From NCBI GenBank assembly GCA_022410635.1, contig JAJVDF010000249.1, positions 228,631 through 292,630 on the forward strand: a DNA stretch of 64,000 nucleotides, written 5' to 3'. The notes beneath the pieces are model-generated. The model did not search any database, was not told where the DNA came from, and was given only the letters and a program-made list of their open reading frames with translations. Both the position numbers and the translations under genes were made by a program. Shown here piece by piece: positions 43,750 to 54,969 of this stretch (position 1 is the first letter of the stretch; each line of letters begins with the position of its first letter). This DNA comes from Tretioscincus oriximinensis (taxonomy: Eukaryota > Chordata > Lepidosauria > Squamata > Gymnophthalmidae).

Positions 43750-45834
43750 TTTCTGGAAATTCTCCCTTTGATATCTTCAACCAATTTGATCCACTGGGGA
43801 CCAAAACTCAGTTTGGCAGGGTCAAATAGCTTTTCTCCTTATATACTGCCCTTGCTGGAACGGTTCAATATGCTATTATATTCCACTTGTATAAAAGAAA
43901 CACGTATGTTTCGTTGGATCCCATCTTCTTTTTAAAACAAGGATTTTCCCTAATATCCCTAAGCCTGTTGCAATTCTTATTTCAAAAACCTTATGCAAAT
44001 AAGAAAACAAATGTTTTACTTCAGTGTTTTTATTAATAAGACTGACCCATATTTTAAAACTTGGTAATGTTGACAAATACTGATCATAAAATATGTTTTA
44101 TTAAAGTGTAACTGTTTCCCAGAGATGTGCTTAAAATCAGTTTAAAATCTGGAAAAAAGCCATAATATTTTAGACAATATATATAAATAAAAACAATGGA
44201 AACAATGGCTTAATTTATATGAGAGTTTGAAAATATGCTCTCCCATTGCTCTTCCATAAATGTTTGGGGGAACAGAAGATCAGGCTGTGCAGCTATGCAA
44301 GACAGGGACACGTTTGCTTTGAATATTCAAGGTGAATTACAATTCTGTCTAAGTGGCAACAGGACAATAATTTTTGCTTATGATCAAAGCTGCAGCTTGA
44401 CTAATTGTATATGCAAATAAGGCAATTTATATTTAAATTATGCATTCCTATTCTAGTCCCACCGGCACACGCAGATCAGCAAAGAGAAATGGTAGGACAC
44501 TTGCAAGATGCTTGAATATTTATTACTAACTGCAAACATTCTCTGGTCCCTTGGAAACACACACACAGAGACACAAAAACATAATCTTCAAGTGCAAATT
44601 TTATTACTGTATTTGCGAAGAAGATATAAACTTAAATACAGGATTTTGTATACTTAAAATGCACTGCTATTAACACACTTTTTAAAAACAAAATCTTAAA
44701 CTATTTTATTTTATATGAAAATTAAGGAATGTTAGCTACCAGTGTACACCACTAAGAAAGAGATTTGTATCTCTTGATAATTTGGTACTTATTCATTTAA
44801 TATGTCCATTTTGTTCTCTTTTTGCATTAATAGAAAATTCAATGCACAACAATAATAAAATAAAAATTTCTAAATATATTTCCCAAAGTCTTAGTACATT
44901 TTATTTTTGTATAGTTTTATCCTTGAAGAAATTTCAAGGAAGATTAAATACAAAGAACTATTAGCACATTATCTAGGAAGAGAAAAATTAGTCAAGCTAG
45001 TGTGGAAATTCACTTAAATTTCTCAGATGCACGTGGGCAGAAAACTAATTTTTCAACCACATTTTCAGTGACCTATAGATAAGAATATTGTGTGTATACC
45101 TATGTGTGTATACATGTACAGATATAATAGTAAATACTATAAAAATGTGGTAATTATAAGAAAGAATTTGTTGCTTAGAAAATAATTAGCCACACATACA
45201 GATCTTTTTATAAAGATTTTAGATATTAATTGATACGTTAATGGATGCAGTAGCACTGAACATTGTAGAGCTTTCAATACTGTGACATATGGAGCTATAG
45301 TCGGTCAGATTTTTTTCATTCGAGCATTAGCTAACACCAATGGCTTTATGCATTGGGTTATTGAAATCTTTCCTTGAGGCCAATACAATCTTCACAGTGC
45401 ACAAAACCATTCTGTAGCTACCCACATATAATGAAAAATATATTCTGTAGCCACCCGTACATAATGAAAAGTATCTCAAAATGCTTCTGTAACAAGGCAG
45501 AGACTTCAGGAACAGCCTGAAGCTCAGAGAGAATAGTTTCAATCTGCTGTCTTTCCTGAAACAATCCTCAAATACAGAATTTTTTTTCCTAAGGATGACT
45601 GGAATCTTTCACTGCTGACAGGTTCTTCAGCAGTGGATGCAATGGAAATTTTAGGAAAAAATCATAACTGAAGAAAATACTAGTGTTGTACAGTAGTGGA
45701 CAATATCTAGTAGTTGTTATACTACATGGGAATTTATTAGAACCTATGGAGAATTCGGCCCACTAAAGACCAAGGTGAACAGGTGTGTGAGTGAAGAAAC
45801 AAAAGTCAGGCCCATCATAGGCCCATCACAGAAG
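43750..45834. other. Repeat-poor intron DNA
   Basis: About 2.1 kb with no recognised transposon. A perfect octamer ATGCAAAT lies at 44411-44418 inside AATTGTATATGCAAATAAGG, a POU-factor-type site. A cluster of A/T-rich motifs surrounds it. No exon signal. Confidence 0.35.
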
Positions 45835-45835
45835 G

Positions 45836-46015
45836 CTGACTAGATGATCCCTTTTGGGGGTGGGTTTGAAAACCCGTTTTTGGGGTGCCTCCCATTTTTT
45901 TCTGAGGAAAAAAACCCTAAAAAAACCCTTTTTTTNAAAAGGTTTTCCTCAGAAACAACTAGGAGGCACCCCCAAAAACGGGTTTTCAATCCCCCCAAAA
46001 GGATCATCTGGTGTT
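45836..46015. mobile_element. Palindromic foldback element, copy 8
   Basis: Left arm GGCTGACTAGATGATCCC, AAAACCCGTTTTTGGGGTGC; right arm GGAGGCACCCCCAAAAACGG, AAGGATCATCTGGTG. One n sits in the A/T centre. The right tip lacks the usual CAGCCTA. Confidence 0.82.
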
Positions 46016-46810
46016 TGTCTATGTGTTTGTCTATTTCTTATCTGACATAAATATATTGCAGCAGTTCATTCCTGTGCAGATAAATGATCTTGCTGACAAT
46101 AATCAGGTTTTTGACTTCTTATTGTCTGAATGGCAGGGTATCGTAGCTACTTCCCATTGGAGACAAGAGAAAGAGAAAAATAGAATACAGGCAGGCCTTG
46201 TTTTACAAGCTCTTACTGTACAAGCACTTAGCTTTAGGCTAAAGCTGAATGTTCAAAAAGATGTTACTATATTGGTTCACATGTTACACATTCCGGCTTA
46301 GTAAGCAAAAATTTGGTCCCAGTTCATACATTTTGGGGCTACGTGTATAAATACAAGAATGTCAACCTAACTTTTTTCTCTTAAAATGATTAGGTTTTCG
46401 TGTTCTTATACTTCTCTCTCTCCATTAAGGAAACCAGTTAATTATTATAGCTTGACTATAGCAATAATCTAAAAGATTCCAGGTTGCCAAAGGCTGACAC
46501 AGATGCTCAGTTTGAACCATCACTTTCCCAGAAGGAAATGTAATGCAAGTCTTGAAAATGATCTGTTTATTATCTGGGGTTCTTTTCTTTCTTTTAAAAT
46601 ACTATACAGTACAGAATCTCTTTATCTTCAGAAATAGATGCTGCTGTAATTAAAACAAGTTTATGTTCTGATCAATTCCAGCTTAAGATTATTAATTGGC
46701 ACTTTGGTTCATTAGTAGCATTCTTTTTTTCTTTCTTTCCTCATATCAGAGCATTAACAAATGCAAACAGATGCCAAACTGCTACACCCATGTTTTAAAA
46801 CAATTCTTAC
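46016..46810. other. Unassigned intron DNA
   Basis: Intron sequence next to the 69-bp exon. No named repeat, with a T/C-rich tract at about 46722-46740. Confidence 0.35.
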
Positions 46811-46879
46811 CAGCTTTCTTCCAGATCTCCTCTGGCACATATCCAGAAGCAGGCCTGTGAAGGAATTCTCGATGTGAGT
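46811..46879 (-). CDS. RUNX1T1: RUNX1T1 internal exon, 69 bp
   Basis: Minus-strand mini-exon: acceptor TTTCCTATAG, donor GCTG|GTAAGAATT. Two bases complete an Asp codon from exon 57708-57900; 22 codons follow (SHREFLHRPASGYVPEEIWK, then KA), and one base starts the Glu codon finished in exon 36197-36387. It joins the NHR2 and NHR3 parts of the protein. It is too short to be seen as an isolated open frame and was found by matching phases and the expected protein order. Intact. Confidence 0.95.
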
Positions 46880-47500
46880 CTATAGGAAACAGTGAGAGGA
46901 GGATAAGGGGAAAATAAAGACTGTAAGTAATGATGAAGAAAATGGGTTTAAAAATTGCTGTCTCACTTTGAAGCTTACATCAACGGAGTTCAAATATGAC
47001 TTCTAAATAAAATAAAATGTATTATAAACTGATCTCTCAAAATCCACTTATATCATAGTCAAAACTAGNTCACCCCGAACTGATCTGACATAATATTGTT
47101 TTCTGCTAAAATACAAATTTCCTCAAGTTGGCAAACAGGAAATCACTCATTCATCTTCCTTTCTTTACAATTCATATTGAAATATTGAAGATTTGATTTT
47201 TGGAGGGGGGAATTGTTTCTGTCAATCAATTCTTAGACAAAATATTATTATTATTTATTTATGTATTGGTTAATAAAATGCTTCTAACCCTGTTTAAAGT
47301 TCTGAGATGAATATCACATGCAGACCAAGATCGCTGAGAGGAAAAAGAGATACTAGCAGAACAGAAGAAAAATAGGATAAAAACAAGAGGCACAAAAATT
47401 TGACTACAAAGAGGTAGAATAAAAGGATTCTAAAGAATTATAAATGAATAAAAACCAACATTTTATGCTGTTTACATTAATTACAAAAAGGCAGTTCTCA
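46880..47500. other. Unassigned intron DNA
   Basis: No named repeat recognised in the start of this 10.8-kb intron. Confidence 0.35.
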
Positions 47501-47502
47501 TA

Positions 47503-47984
47503 GGATTGCCATATTTAGGCAGCCCAAAACNGTGATGGGGGTAGGGTGATGGTGGTGCATGCACTTGCGTGCACACGGACAGGCGTGCACAAGCACATAC
47601 ACATACGCGCACACACGGATGCTTGTGGTGAGACATGCAGAACAGAGCTGCACAAAAGCTTTGTTCTGTCAAAAACCCAAGCGTTTTTCCTCTGCTGGAG
47701 GCGAGTTGGTGCACTCTGCCTGACAGCACGCGCAAAACCCCACCAACAGCAGAGGATCAGCTACGGCACGCTCCGAGGTTCCTTCCAGGACCCTGGAAAG
47801 CGTTGCTTGGGCTGCAGCCATCAGCCCTGGTGGCTCCTTTGCCTTTAAAATGCTGGATTTTTACATTCCCTGATGCAGCACTGGGGAATGTAAAAATCCA
47901 GGATTTTCTCTTAAAACCCGGATGGGACTATATTTTAGTCCCCAAAGCCAGGATTGTCCCGCCTTCCTGGGACGTATGGCAACC
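47503..47984. mobile_element. GC-rich palindromic DNA element, copy B
   Basis: Ends GGATTGCCATATT and GGACGTATGGCAACC in inverted orientation. Shares CACGCTCCGAGGTTCCTTCC, CATTCCCTGATGCAGCA and the CCTCTGCTGGAGGCGAGTTG region with copy A (35201-35744), but lacks one arm of its large palindrome. CA/CG alternation occurs at 47560-47620. Confidence 0.72.
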
Positions 47985-48171
47985 TTAAGTTCTCATCACT
48001 TTCTATTTTTTTTTATTATAAAGAGATGAGTTAATGATAAAATAATAATGTTAGTCAAAAGGCAATAAACTTATGGAAAATTTCGCTTATAATGTGTGAG
48101 GAACATCATCCAAAGATGTGTATTTCACTCTCACCATTATTATGACTAGGGAGAAGACATCTTGTCAGTTC

Positions 48172-48594
48172 TACTGTATATCCTCGAGTATAGTTTTACA
48201 GCACATTTTTAAGGCTGAAAAACCTTCCTCTGCTTATATTCGGGTGCAGTGAGGTTGTTCTCACTCTCCCACTCTCCAGGAGCCGCCTCAGCCGTCTCTA
48301 TCCTCACCTTTTCCCACAGCCACAGGTCTTCCCTCCTCAAGCCTTTTCTGTCTACCTGTGGACCAAACCTGAGGTTGGTTTCAATAGCACCCCCAGTGCG
48401 CAGGCACTGAAGGATAGAGTGGCAGCAGCAGTGGCAGCAGAGGTCATCATCATCTCATATCTATCCAGCGAGGTGAAGGCTCCCTGCTGCTGGTATCCTC
48501 TACGTGTGCCTGATGCATCTCGGGCTTGGGACCCAAGAAGTGGATGCCAAGGGCCCACCAGGGTCGACTTATACTCGAGTATATATGGTATATT
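48172..48594. mobile_element. CTCGAG-ended DNA element, copy 3
   Basis: Ends TGTATATCCTCGAGTATAGT and GACTTATACTCGAGTATATA. Shares TTACAGCACATTTTTAAGG and TATTCGGGTGCAGTG with copy 2. Internally shorter than the other two. Confidence 0.7.
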
Positions 48595-48890
48595 GAGACT
48601 ACTATATTGTAATTTGATTTCAAAGTGTATTTGAAAATGTATAGGTGCATAGTTGAATGTTATTGATTTCCTTTTGTGATCTTATTTGAGTTATTGTTGA
48701 ATTATGATTGAATTTTGATTTTGCATGTATTACTGTGCAATTACTGATTTGGCATCTTTTTATAGGTTTCTTTGTGTTTGTATACTTTGAATTTAACGTC
48801 ATTAGTGTCATTATTAGGCCCTATCTTTACTAGACCTTATTTTAGATTATATGTCAGAATATGACATAGAACCTTGGTTGGTTTTCCTTA
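48595..48890. other. Unassigned intron DNA
   Basis: AT-rich, nothing recognised. Confidence 0.35.
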
Positions 48891-48891
48891 T

Positions 48892-49095
48892 CTAGGATGA
48901 CCAGATGACCCCTTTTGGGGNGTGTGTGTTGAAAACCCGTTTTTGGGGTGACTCCTGGTTTTTTCTGAGGAAAACAAAAACAAATAAATTGAAAAAAAAT
49001 TAATGAAAAAAGTTTCCTCATAAAAGAATGGGAGGCACCCCCCAAACGGGTTTTCAACGCCCCCCCCCAAAAGGAGTCATCTGGTCAGCCTACCT
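48892..49095. mobile_element. Palindromic foldback element, copy 9
   Basis: TAGGATGACCAGATGACCCC to GGAGTCATCTGGTCAGCCTA, with both arms nearly complete. CCTTATC occurs directly on both sides (before 48893 and after 49093), a candidate 7-8-bp duplication. Confidence 0.85.
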
Positions 49096-49097
49096 TA

Positions 49098-49165
49098 TCA
49101 GAATGTGGATAGCAAGTCCCTATTCTGAGATATAATCCAGAATAAGGCCCAGTGCAGAAAGGGCT
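49098..49165. mobile_element. GGCC(C)TGTCC-ended MITE, fragment
   Basis: GTGGATAGCAAGTCCCTATT, ATATAATCCAGAATAAGGCC and GTGCAGAAAGGGC match the right half of the element at 42579-42742. Confidence 0.55.
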
Positions 49166-49293
49166 TTAGCTATACTTCAGAAAACCTTCAAGTGATTATG
49201 GGGAAGGGAAAACAAATCACTTGGTTCAACACAGAATTTAGCAAGAACATAGTACCTAAGAAACTAACAAGAAAATGTAGGCAATGTTTGTTT

Positions 49294-49322
49294 TCTAGAC
49301 AGGTCTACTTCTTCAGATGCTA
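49294..49322 (-). mobile_element. Penelope-like end, 29-bp remnant
   Basis: AGACAGGTCTACTTCTTCAG is identical to part of the minus-strand motif in 1645-1926. Either a tiny relic or the result of a deletion; too short to delimit. Confidence 0.45.
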
Positions 49323-50010
49323 TTCACTGCTATACCTAAGGATAGACTAAATAACTAGTTGGATACCTACATAGCAACAGAAATGCAAATGAGCATGCAG
49401 ATAGTGAGCCCATATAATATAATGAGAGTCATTAAGGCTTTCTTGGGAGAACAAAGTACAAAGAAACAAGAGAGTTGCAATAGCCCTAAGGTAAGGAAGT
49501 GTAAAATAAAAAAGTATGTTGCAACCTAAAGATATGTAGAAGAGGGAATCGAAGAATAATCCAAGAGAGCCCTCAAGAGGCTGAAGTGTTAACTATTGCA
49601 ACATTATAATATGAGTAGCACGTCAGAAAACAATTGTCTCTGTTCAGCATCTTGTCAATGGCCTGAAATTTGTGGGTGTATTCCAATGCTGTTGCTTCTT
49701 TGTTTCAGTTCAAACCTCCACATTACACAAGTAGTCTTGTTTTCTTCTCTAGCTTCTCTTCCTTTACATTACAATCCAGGAATCACTGTAAACCTATGCA
49801 TTTTGTTCAGATGTGATCAGTAGAATATAATCTTACCCAGATGTGAATAGGACAGGTATCTTGTAGCAGTCTGTCAACCACTAAGTATGCATGACATCAA
49901 TTCTTCACTGCCCTGTCCTTTGCCCTTCTACCCAACTGACAGGTTATCAGCCAGCAGTGATAACTAATAGAAGTGCTGGTAGTAGGAGGCATAGAAAATA
50001 AGAAATAGAT
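49323..50010. other. Unassigned intron DNA
   Basis: No named repeat recognised. Confidence 0.35.
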
Positions 50011-50011
50011 G

Positions 50012-50064
50012 ATAGATAGATGATAAATAGATCTAGATAGACAGATAGATAGATATAGATAGCT

Positions 50065-50099
<35 letters not shown>

Positions 50100-50134
50100 G
50101 GCAGGCAGGCAGGCAGGCAGACAGAGAGACAGAC

Positions 50135-50169
<35 letters not shown>

Positions 50170-50174
50170 TAGAC

Positions 50175-50219
<45 letters not shown>
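50012..50219. repeat. Tetranucleotide microsatellite (GATA)n/(GACA)n/(GGCA)n
   Basis: About 200 bp of compound tetranucleotide repeat: GATA with interruptions, then GACA, a short GGCA block, GACA again and GATA. GATA/GACA arrays of this kind are common in reptile genomes and likely to vary in length. The Ser/Leu/Cys-rich open frame through it is not a gene. Confidence 0.96.
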
Positions 50220-50850
50220 TAATGACTCCTCAGGAAGTCTTTTCTTCTGTAGTTCTTGAAGAAATGAACCACCTGCTGGTCAGCAGTCTAATTCCTAAAA
50301 TAGCTGTGCCATTAACATTATCTGGATGAGAGTAGAAAAAATTGAAGGAAATTATATGGTTTTTGATCAAATACAGTGTGTATACAGTATCTGCAGCAGG
50401 GTATTTTAGTTTCCAGGGGCTAAAAGTGATTTGAGCAGCTTTATTCTTTTTCTAGGGTTGCCTTCTCTAGTCCGACTTAAGATGGTAACCACAAAAAGTG
50501 GGACTTTAATAGGATATTAATCCCATAGAAGTCTTATTTTCACTGTTAAAAATATGTTTAAAAACTGTATGTTTGATTTCCTAATTCTTACATCAAGCCT
50601 GCTTACCATAGTAACCTTTATAGCAAAATAATGAAAGTTAAAGAAAAAATCCGCTTCAGAAATAATTTTTAAAAACCTCAATTCTAAATTCACTTATATT
50701 GGGCTGAGAGATTTCGCTAATTCTTGAGTTGCTTTCTCTTAATTACTTATTTATTTTATTCATTTAAAATTATTTCTATCCTGCCCTTCACCAATGGTCC
50801 TAAGGCAGGTAATAAAAGAACAAAGAAAACAACAAAAGATAACACATTCA
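50220..50850. other. Intron DNA with LINE/SINE tail fragment
   Basis: Positions about 50748-50815 (TTATTTATTTTATTCATTTA, CCTGCCCTTCACC) are a diverged reversed LINE/SINE tail. The rest is unassigned. Confidence 0.4.
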
Positions 50851-50851
50851 T

Positions 50852-51146
50852 CAGCGCTGGCAGGTGACCGCTCCGCAAAGGATTAGCTGATGGCACGCTT
50901 TAAGGTAATTCGGCTCCCTTTCTGCATGGGAGTCACCATGTTAGGAGACTCCACCCTTTGTTCCACTAACATGGTGCTGCCGCTGCCGTTGCCGCCCACT
51001 GTCCCAGTTGGCTGCTGGTAGCGCCATGTTAGTGGAGCAGAGGGCAGAGTTCCCCAACATGGCGACTCCCATGTTGAAAGGGAGCCGAATTACCCTAAAG
51101 TGCGCCATCAGTGAACCTTTTGCGGAGTGCTCACCAGCCGGCACTG
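50852..51146. mobile_element. hAT-type foldback element with long inverted arms
   Basis: 295 bp flanked by a perfect 8-bp duplication ACATTCAT (50844-50851, 51147-51154). Ends CAGCGCTGGCAGGTGACC and its counterpart CAGCCGGCACTG. The inverted arms extend about 125 bp (GGTAATTCGGCTCCCTTTC and GAAAGGGAGCCGAATTACC are exact mirrors). The GC-rich centre carries CCGCTGCCGTTGCCGCC. No transposase. Confidence 0.88.
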
Positions 51147-51359
51147 ACATTCATAAAATATTTAAAAGGATCCATACCCTCCCAGGTTAACGTTATTTTT
51201 GTCAAGCTTCACCAAAATCCAAATTTTCATTCAAGCTGCGGTATAATAATCACTCTTGTTATTTCTAAAAACAACAACAATAGCAACCACAAAAATAGAT
51301 ATAAATAGTCAACCCATTTCATAGAAGACCCTGAAACCCGTCTTGTTTATACTACAAGG

Positions 51360-51492
51360 GCTTTCAACTGGTAGCCCTCCAGATGTTCCAGAACCATAAT
51401 TCCAAGCATTCTATTTGGTTCAGTAGAATAGGAAGTGCAATGGAGNGCTGGGAGTTGTAGTTCAGGAACATCTGGAGTGCTACCAGTTGGAC
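51360..51492. mobile_element. Short palindromic MITE
   Basis: CAACTGGTAGCCCTCCAGAT and GTTCCAGAACCATAATTCC on the left mirror GGGAGTTGTAGTTCAGGAAC and ATCTGGAGTGCTACCAGTTG on the right. No clear duplication. Related wording (GGCAACATCTGGAGGGTACT) occurs at about 58170-58192. Confidence 0.7.
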
Positions 51493-52855
51493 ATACATTA
51501 TATTAGATGGTGCTACAAACAGCAGTCACAAAAGAAAGGATTTGATATTACAAACTAGGATTCTACAAGGCCAAGTGTTAACACCATTTTAAGATTTCAG
51601 GAACTGATGCAGATCTTGTTATTGCTATTACTTCACTTTTCTCAGTTGGAACTCTAATGGACACTACTAGTTGGGGATTGGAAGAAACTGGACATCTCTA
51701 AAAATGAATTAAGGAAAACTGTGCTGGTTGTTTATATATATAAGGTTATAAATAAATGGAATTCAATGACATCATTGATCCCAGCTAATCAGCACAATCT
51801 CTCAGCACAAAGATCAATCAAACTTGGATTGTAACCATAATTTAAACATATAATGATGCCAAGACTCTGCAATAGATAAATTAAATCAAGATCTTATAAA
51901 AGATTTTCATGGGATCTACAAAACTGAAAAAGGAAAAGGAAAGCTGAATTTTAAAAATAATACAGAACACATTGCTTTCTTCAGGGATTTCTATTCTTTC
52001 TTGACTGAAATAAATTCTATGGGTTATCAATAGTTTTGAAACTGTCTAATGAGGAAGATGTATGTTATCAATTATCATTCCTATGGCAAAAGTCAAAGAA
52101 ATGTTGATCCATGATTGAAAAACTAATCCATGCCATGACAATCCAGCCAAAATGCGTGCTTCAGTTCAGACAGATGACTATGTAGAAGGAAGTTATGGGA
52201 AATATGGTGTATTGTAAAGTTTGGTATACTGGAGTGAGGTGTCTTTTCTCAACCAGAAAGAATTGTGATGGCAGAAAGTACAATAAAGATACGAGGAAGT
52301 GGAAATAAGAAAGAATATGCATTTCTTTAGAAGATGTCAATTTTCACAAAATTGAAGATCGCAAAAGGAAATGATGTGGAGGCTGTGTAGACAACATTAA
52401 TGTTAGTGGCCTCCCTTATTTTAAATAACATGAAATAATTCAAAAACTCAAATGCTATCTGGATGTTGAGACTGTAAATCTTATGAATCAAATTATAATA
52501 GGAAGACAAAGGAACCACTAATATTTTGGTCCAGTCTTTAACGCTTCTGATCTAATGTGGATTAAGGAGAATGCCACAGTTCCGTATCTGATGTTTATGG
52601 AAGCCTTTAAGATGATTTTAGAAGCTTTGATATGGAGTTATATATGTGGACTAGACATATAAGTGATAGGGCTTAGACCATTTGATGGTAGAAACTGGTG
52701 ATGTCTTGGGCTGTGTACATCACAACCAAGATAACCTATATGTTACTACCTATTTTGGTCCAGGATAGATGGCTTCCCTGCTTCAATGATGCAGGTAGCA
52801 CCTGCTATGCTTGATCCACAAGCTAGAGGGAAATAAAATGTAGAAATTCATTAAG
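51493..52855. other. Repeat-poor intron DNA
   Basis: About 1.4 kb without a recognised transposon; no exon signal. Confidence 0.35.
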
Positions 52856-52860
52856 TTTTT

Positions 52861-53242
52861 GGAAGAAGAAGAAGAAGAAGAAGAAGAAGAAGAAGAAGAA
52901 GAAGAAGAAGAAGAAGAAGAAGAAGAAGAAGAAGAAGAAGAAGAAGAAGAAGAAGAACTGGGTTTTTATATCCTGCTTTTCTCACCTTTTAAAGGGGGCT
53001 CAAAGCGGCTTACAAGGGTATTTTTGCCCGAAGGCTGACATTCTATCTATGTATCTACTTCCCATGTATCTACTTGCAGTCAGTTGCAACTTCTTGCAAT
53101 TCATGCTTTCGAATAGCTGGGTTAGCTAGAGCTACAGGCTAGTGGAAGGTGCTCACCCCTTCCCATATCCGACACAGGGCTTTGAAACCCCATTTCCGAG
53201 GTGAGAGACTGATTCCTTAGCGACTGAGCTATCCGTGCCTGA
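52861..53242 (-). mobile_element. tRNA-derived SINE with expanded (GAA)n tail
   Basis: The reversed SINE runs from ACTGGGTTTTTATATCCTGC through GGGTTAGCTAGAGCTACAGG to the tRNA-like head (GACTGATTCCTTAGCGACTG, CTATCCGTGCCTG). Its 3' tail is a pure GAA repeat of about 95 bp (52862-52956). B-box-like GGCTTTGAAACCCC is present. Full-length copy. Confidence 0.8.
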
Positions 53243-53832
53243 AAACTGTACCACATAACACATTAAAAGGAATTCTTTGTTAAGAGGATGAAGATCAAAT
53301 GTAGTCCATAATGTTAGAATGGTTCTTTATGAAAATACTGTACATGAAGGAAGTGATAGATTATTTACATTACTCTCTTATCACCTTTCATTGACTGAAT
53401 ANAACATGTGAGTACTTCTAAGTGGTATTTTAAATACATGTGGATTATTCAGTACTGAAGCAATTTTGCTCTCCTATCTTGCATGCAAATTTTTAAGCAC
53501 TTGACTTTACATAACAATAGACTAAGCCAATTGTAACTGTTTGACATAGCTTAGCCTAAGCATACATGCAGAAAAATTGAGCATTGAATAGAAATTACAA
53601 CGGAGTAAGTATATTGTGTACAAAGTTTTACTGAATTCTCTTGTTATTCTTAAAACAAACATGTTAATATTTGAGCCCTTCAGTACTAGAAGTTAAAAAG
53701 GGAATTTTTATAAAAGAGATTTAGAAGTACTTGCTAGTTGTTTTCATGTCAAGTGGATTGCAGGATACATCTTGAGATAAAGAGATACTATAAATGTTTT
53801 TTAATCAGTCATATTATTTTTATTCTAACATA
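53243..53832. other. Unassigned intron DNA
   Basis: AT-rich; nothing recognised. Confidence 0.35.
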
Positions 53833-54345
53833 TTAAGAACATTAATAAAGCCCTACTGAACCAGGCCACAGCCCATCTGGTTCAGCATTCTATCTCACAC
53901 GGTGGTCCATCAATGTGCACTTCACCTGTTCTGACTTTTATCCATCAGCTTCAAAGAATGCCTTCTCGTCCTAGTATTGTTTATTTATTTATTTATTTGT
54001 ACTTATATCCTGCCCTATACTCGAAGATCTCAGGGTGGCCAACCATAGGGTGGCACACATAGCTTTTGTTACTTTCTCCACAACTGACACCCTGTGGAGT
54101 AGGTGGGGCTGAGAGAGTTCAAAGAACTGTGACCGACCCAAGGTCACCCAGCTGGCTTTCATGGAGGAGTGGGGAATTGAACCGGGAAACTACCAGATAC
54201 GAGTCAAACATCTAACCACTACACCAAACTGGCTCTTGTTAGTGAATTTATTTTTCTCTATTTACTCTATTTCATCCCAATCATGATTTTATATACTCAA
54301 TCAGATTACCTCTTAAACATCATATTTCAAGGCTAAGGATATATA
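53833..54345 (-). mobile_element. CR1-type LINE 3' end split by a SINE
   Basis: AAGAACATTAATAAAGCCCT and AACCAGGCCACAGCCCATCT open the copy. After the SINE at 53980-54238 it resumes with ATTTACTCTATTTCATCC, CATGATTTTATATACTCAAT and TACCTCTTAAACATCATATT. Diverged from the other copies. Confidence 0.72.
53980..54238 (-). mobile_element. Sauria SINE nested in CR1
   Basis: Reversed Sauria SINE: TTTATTTATTTATTTATTTG, CCTGCCCTATACTCGAAGA, CCCAAGGTCACCCAGCTGGC, ending ACCACTACACCAAACTGGCT. Complete from tail to head. Confidence 0.87.
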
Positions 54346-54603
54346 GAATTTGCATACTGATTTCATAAGGGAGGAGTTAATTGATCCTTCTTGTTGCCTT
54401 TTTTCTGCACCTTCTCCAGTTGCCTAGCTTGAGTCTGGCTTCTTGAGTTATTTTTAACTAGTCACATCAGGGAATCTACAATTATAGCTCCATATGTCTG
54501 TTCTTGCTTATGATTTTTGGAATTCATTTTTTTGTAAATATGTTTATTTGTTTAACTTTCATTAGGCCTTATGAGAATTTAGCACATTGTATCAAATGGA
54601 TTT

Positions 54604-54605
<2 letters not shown>

Positions 54606-54649
<44 letters not shown>
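54606..54649. repeat. (AT)n microsatellite
   Basis: About 22 uninterrupted AT dinucleotides. Confidence 0.95.
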
Positions 54650-54652
<3 letters not shown>

Positions 54653-54779
54653 TGTTCTGAGGCAAATTTGCATGTTGCATGGTTAAGAAGGTAAATGGTA
54701 ATGCAGGTACATAATTTTTTTTAAAATGACATTGTTCTAGCAATAACTTAGAGAAATTACTTTATTATTTTACCCATTT

Positions 54780-54966
54780 ATAGTCCCAATCAAAGATTTA
54801 GACACATCTTTTCGCACAGGACATCAAAATTATGAATAAACACTTTGAAATATTCTGGTTTGTTTAATACTTTTTTGTGTATCTCCAAACTTTTGATGTC
54901 TTCAATATTAATCTCCAATGTGAAAAATAAAATTAAAAAAACCCAAGAAAATCCATTGAGTGAAAA
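54780..54966. mobile_element. Tc1/mariner-like MITE, eroded
   Basis: TATAGTCCCAATCAAAGATT and TTAGACACATCTTTT at the left, and CCATTGAGTGAAAAGATG at the right, resemble the ends of Tc1-type elements. The interior has CATCAAAATTATGAATAAAC and TTTAATACTTTTTTGTGTAT. No target duplication confirmed. Confidence 0.45.
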
Positions 54967-54969
54967 GAT

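Noticed and set aside
50063..50272. Ser/Leu/Cys/Ile repeat frame
   Set aside because: Direct translation of the GATA/GACA microsatellite.
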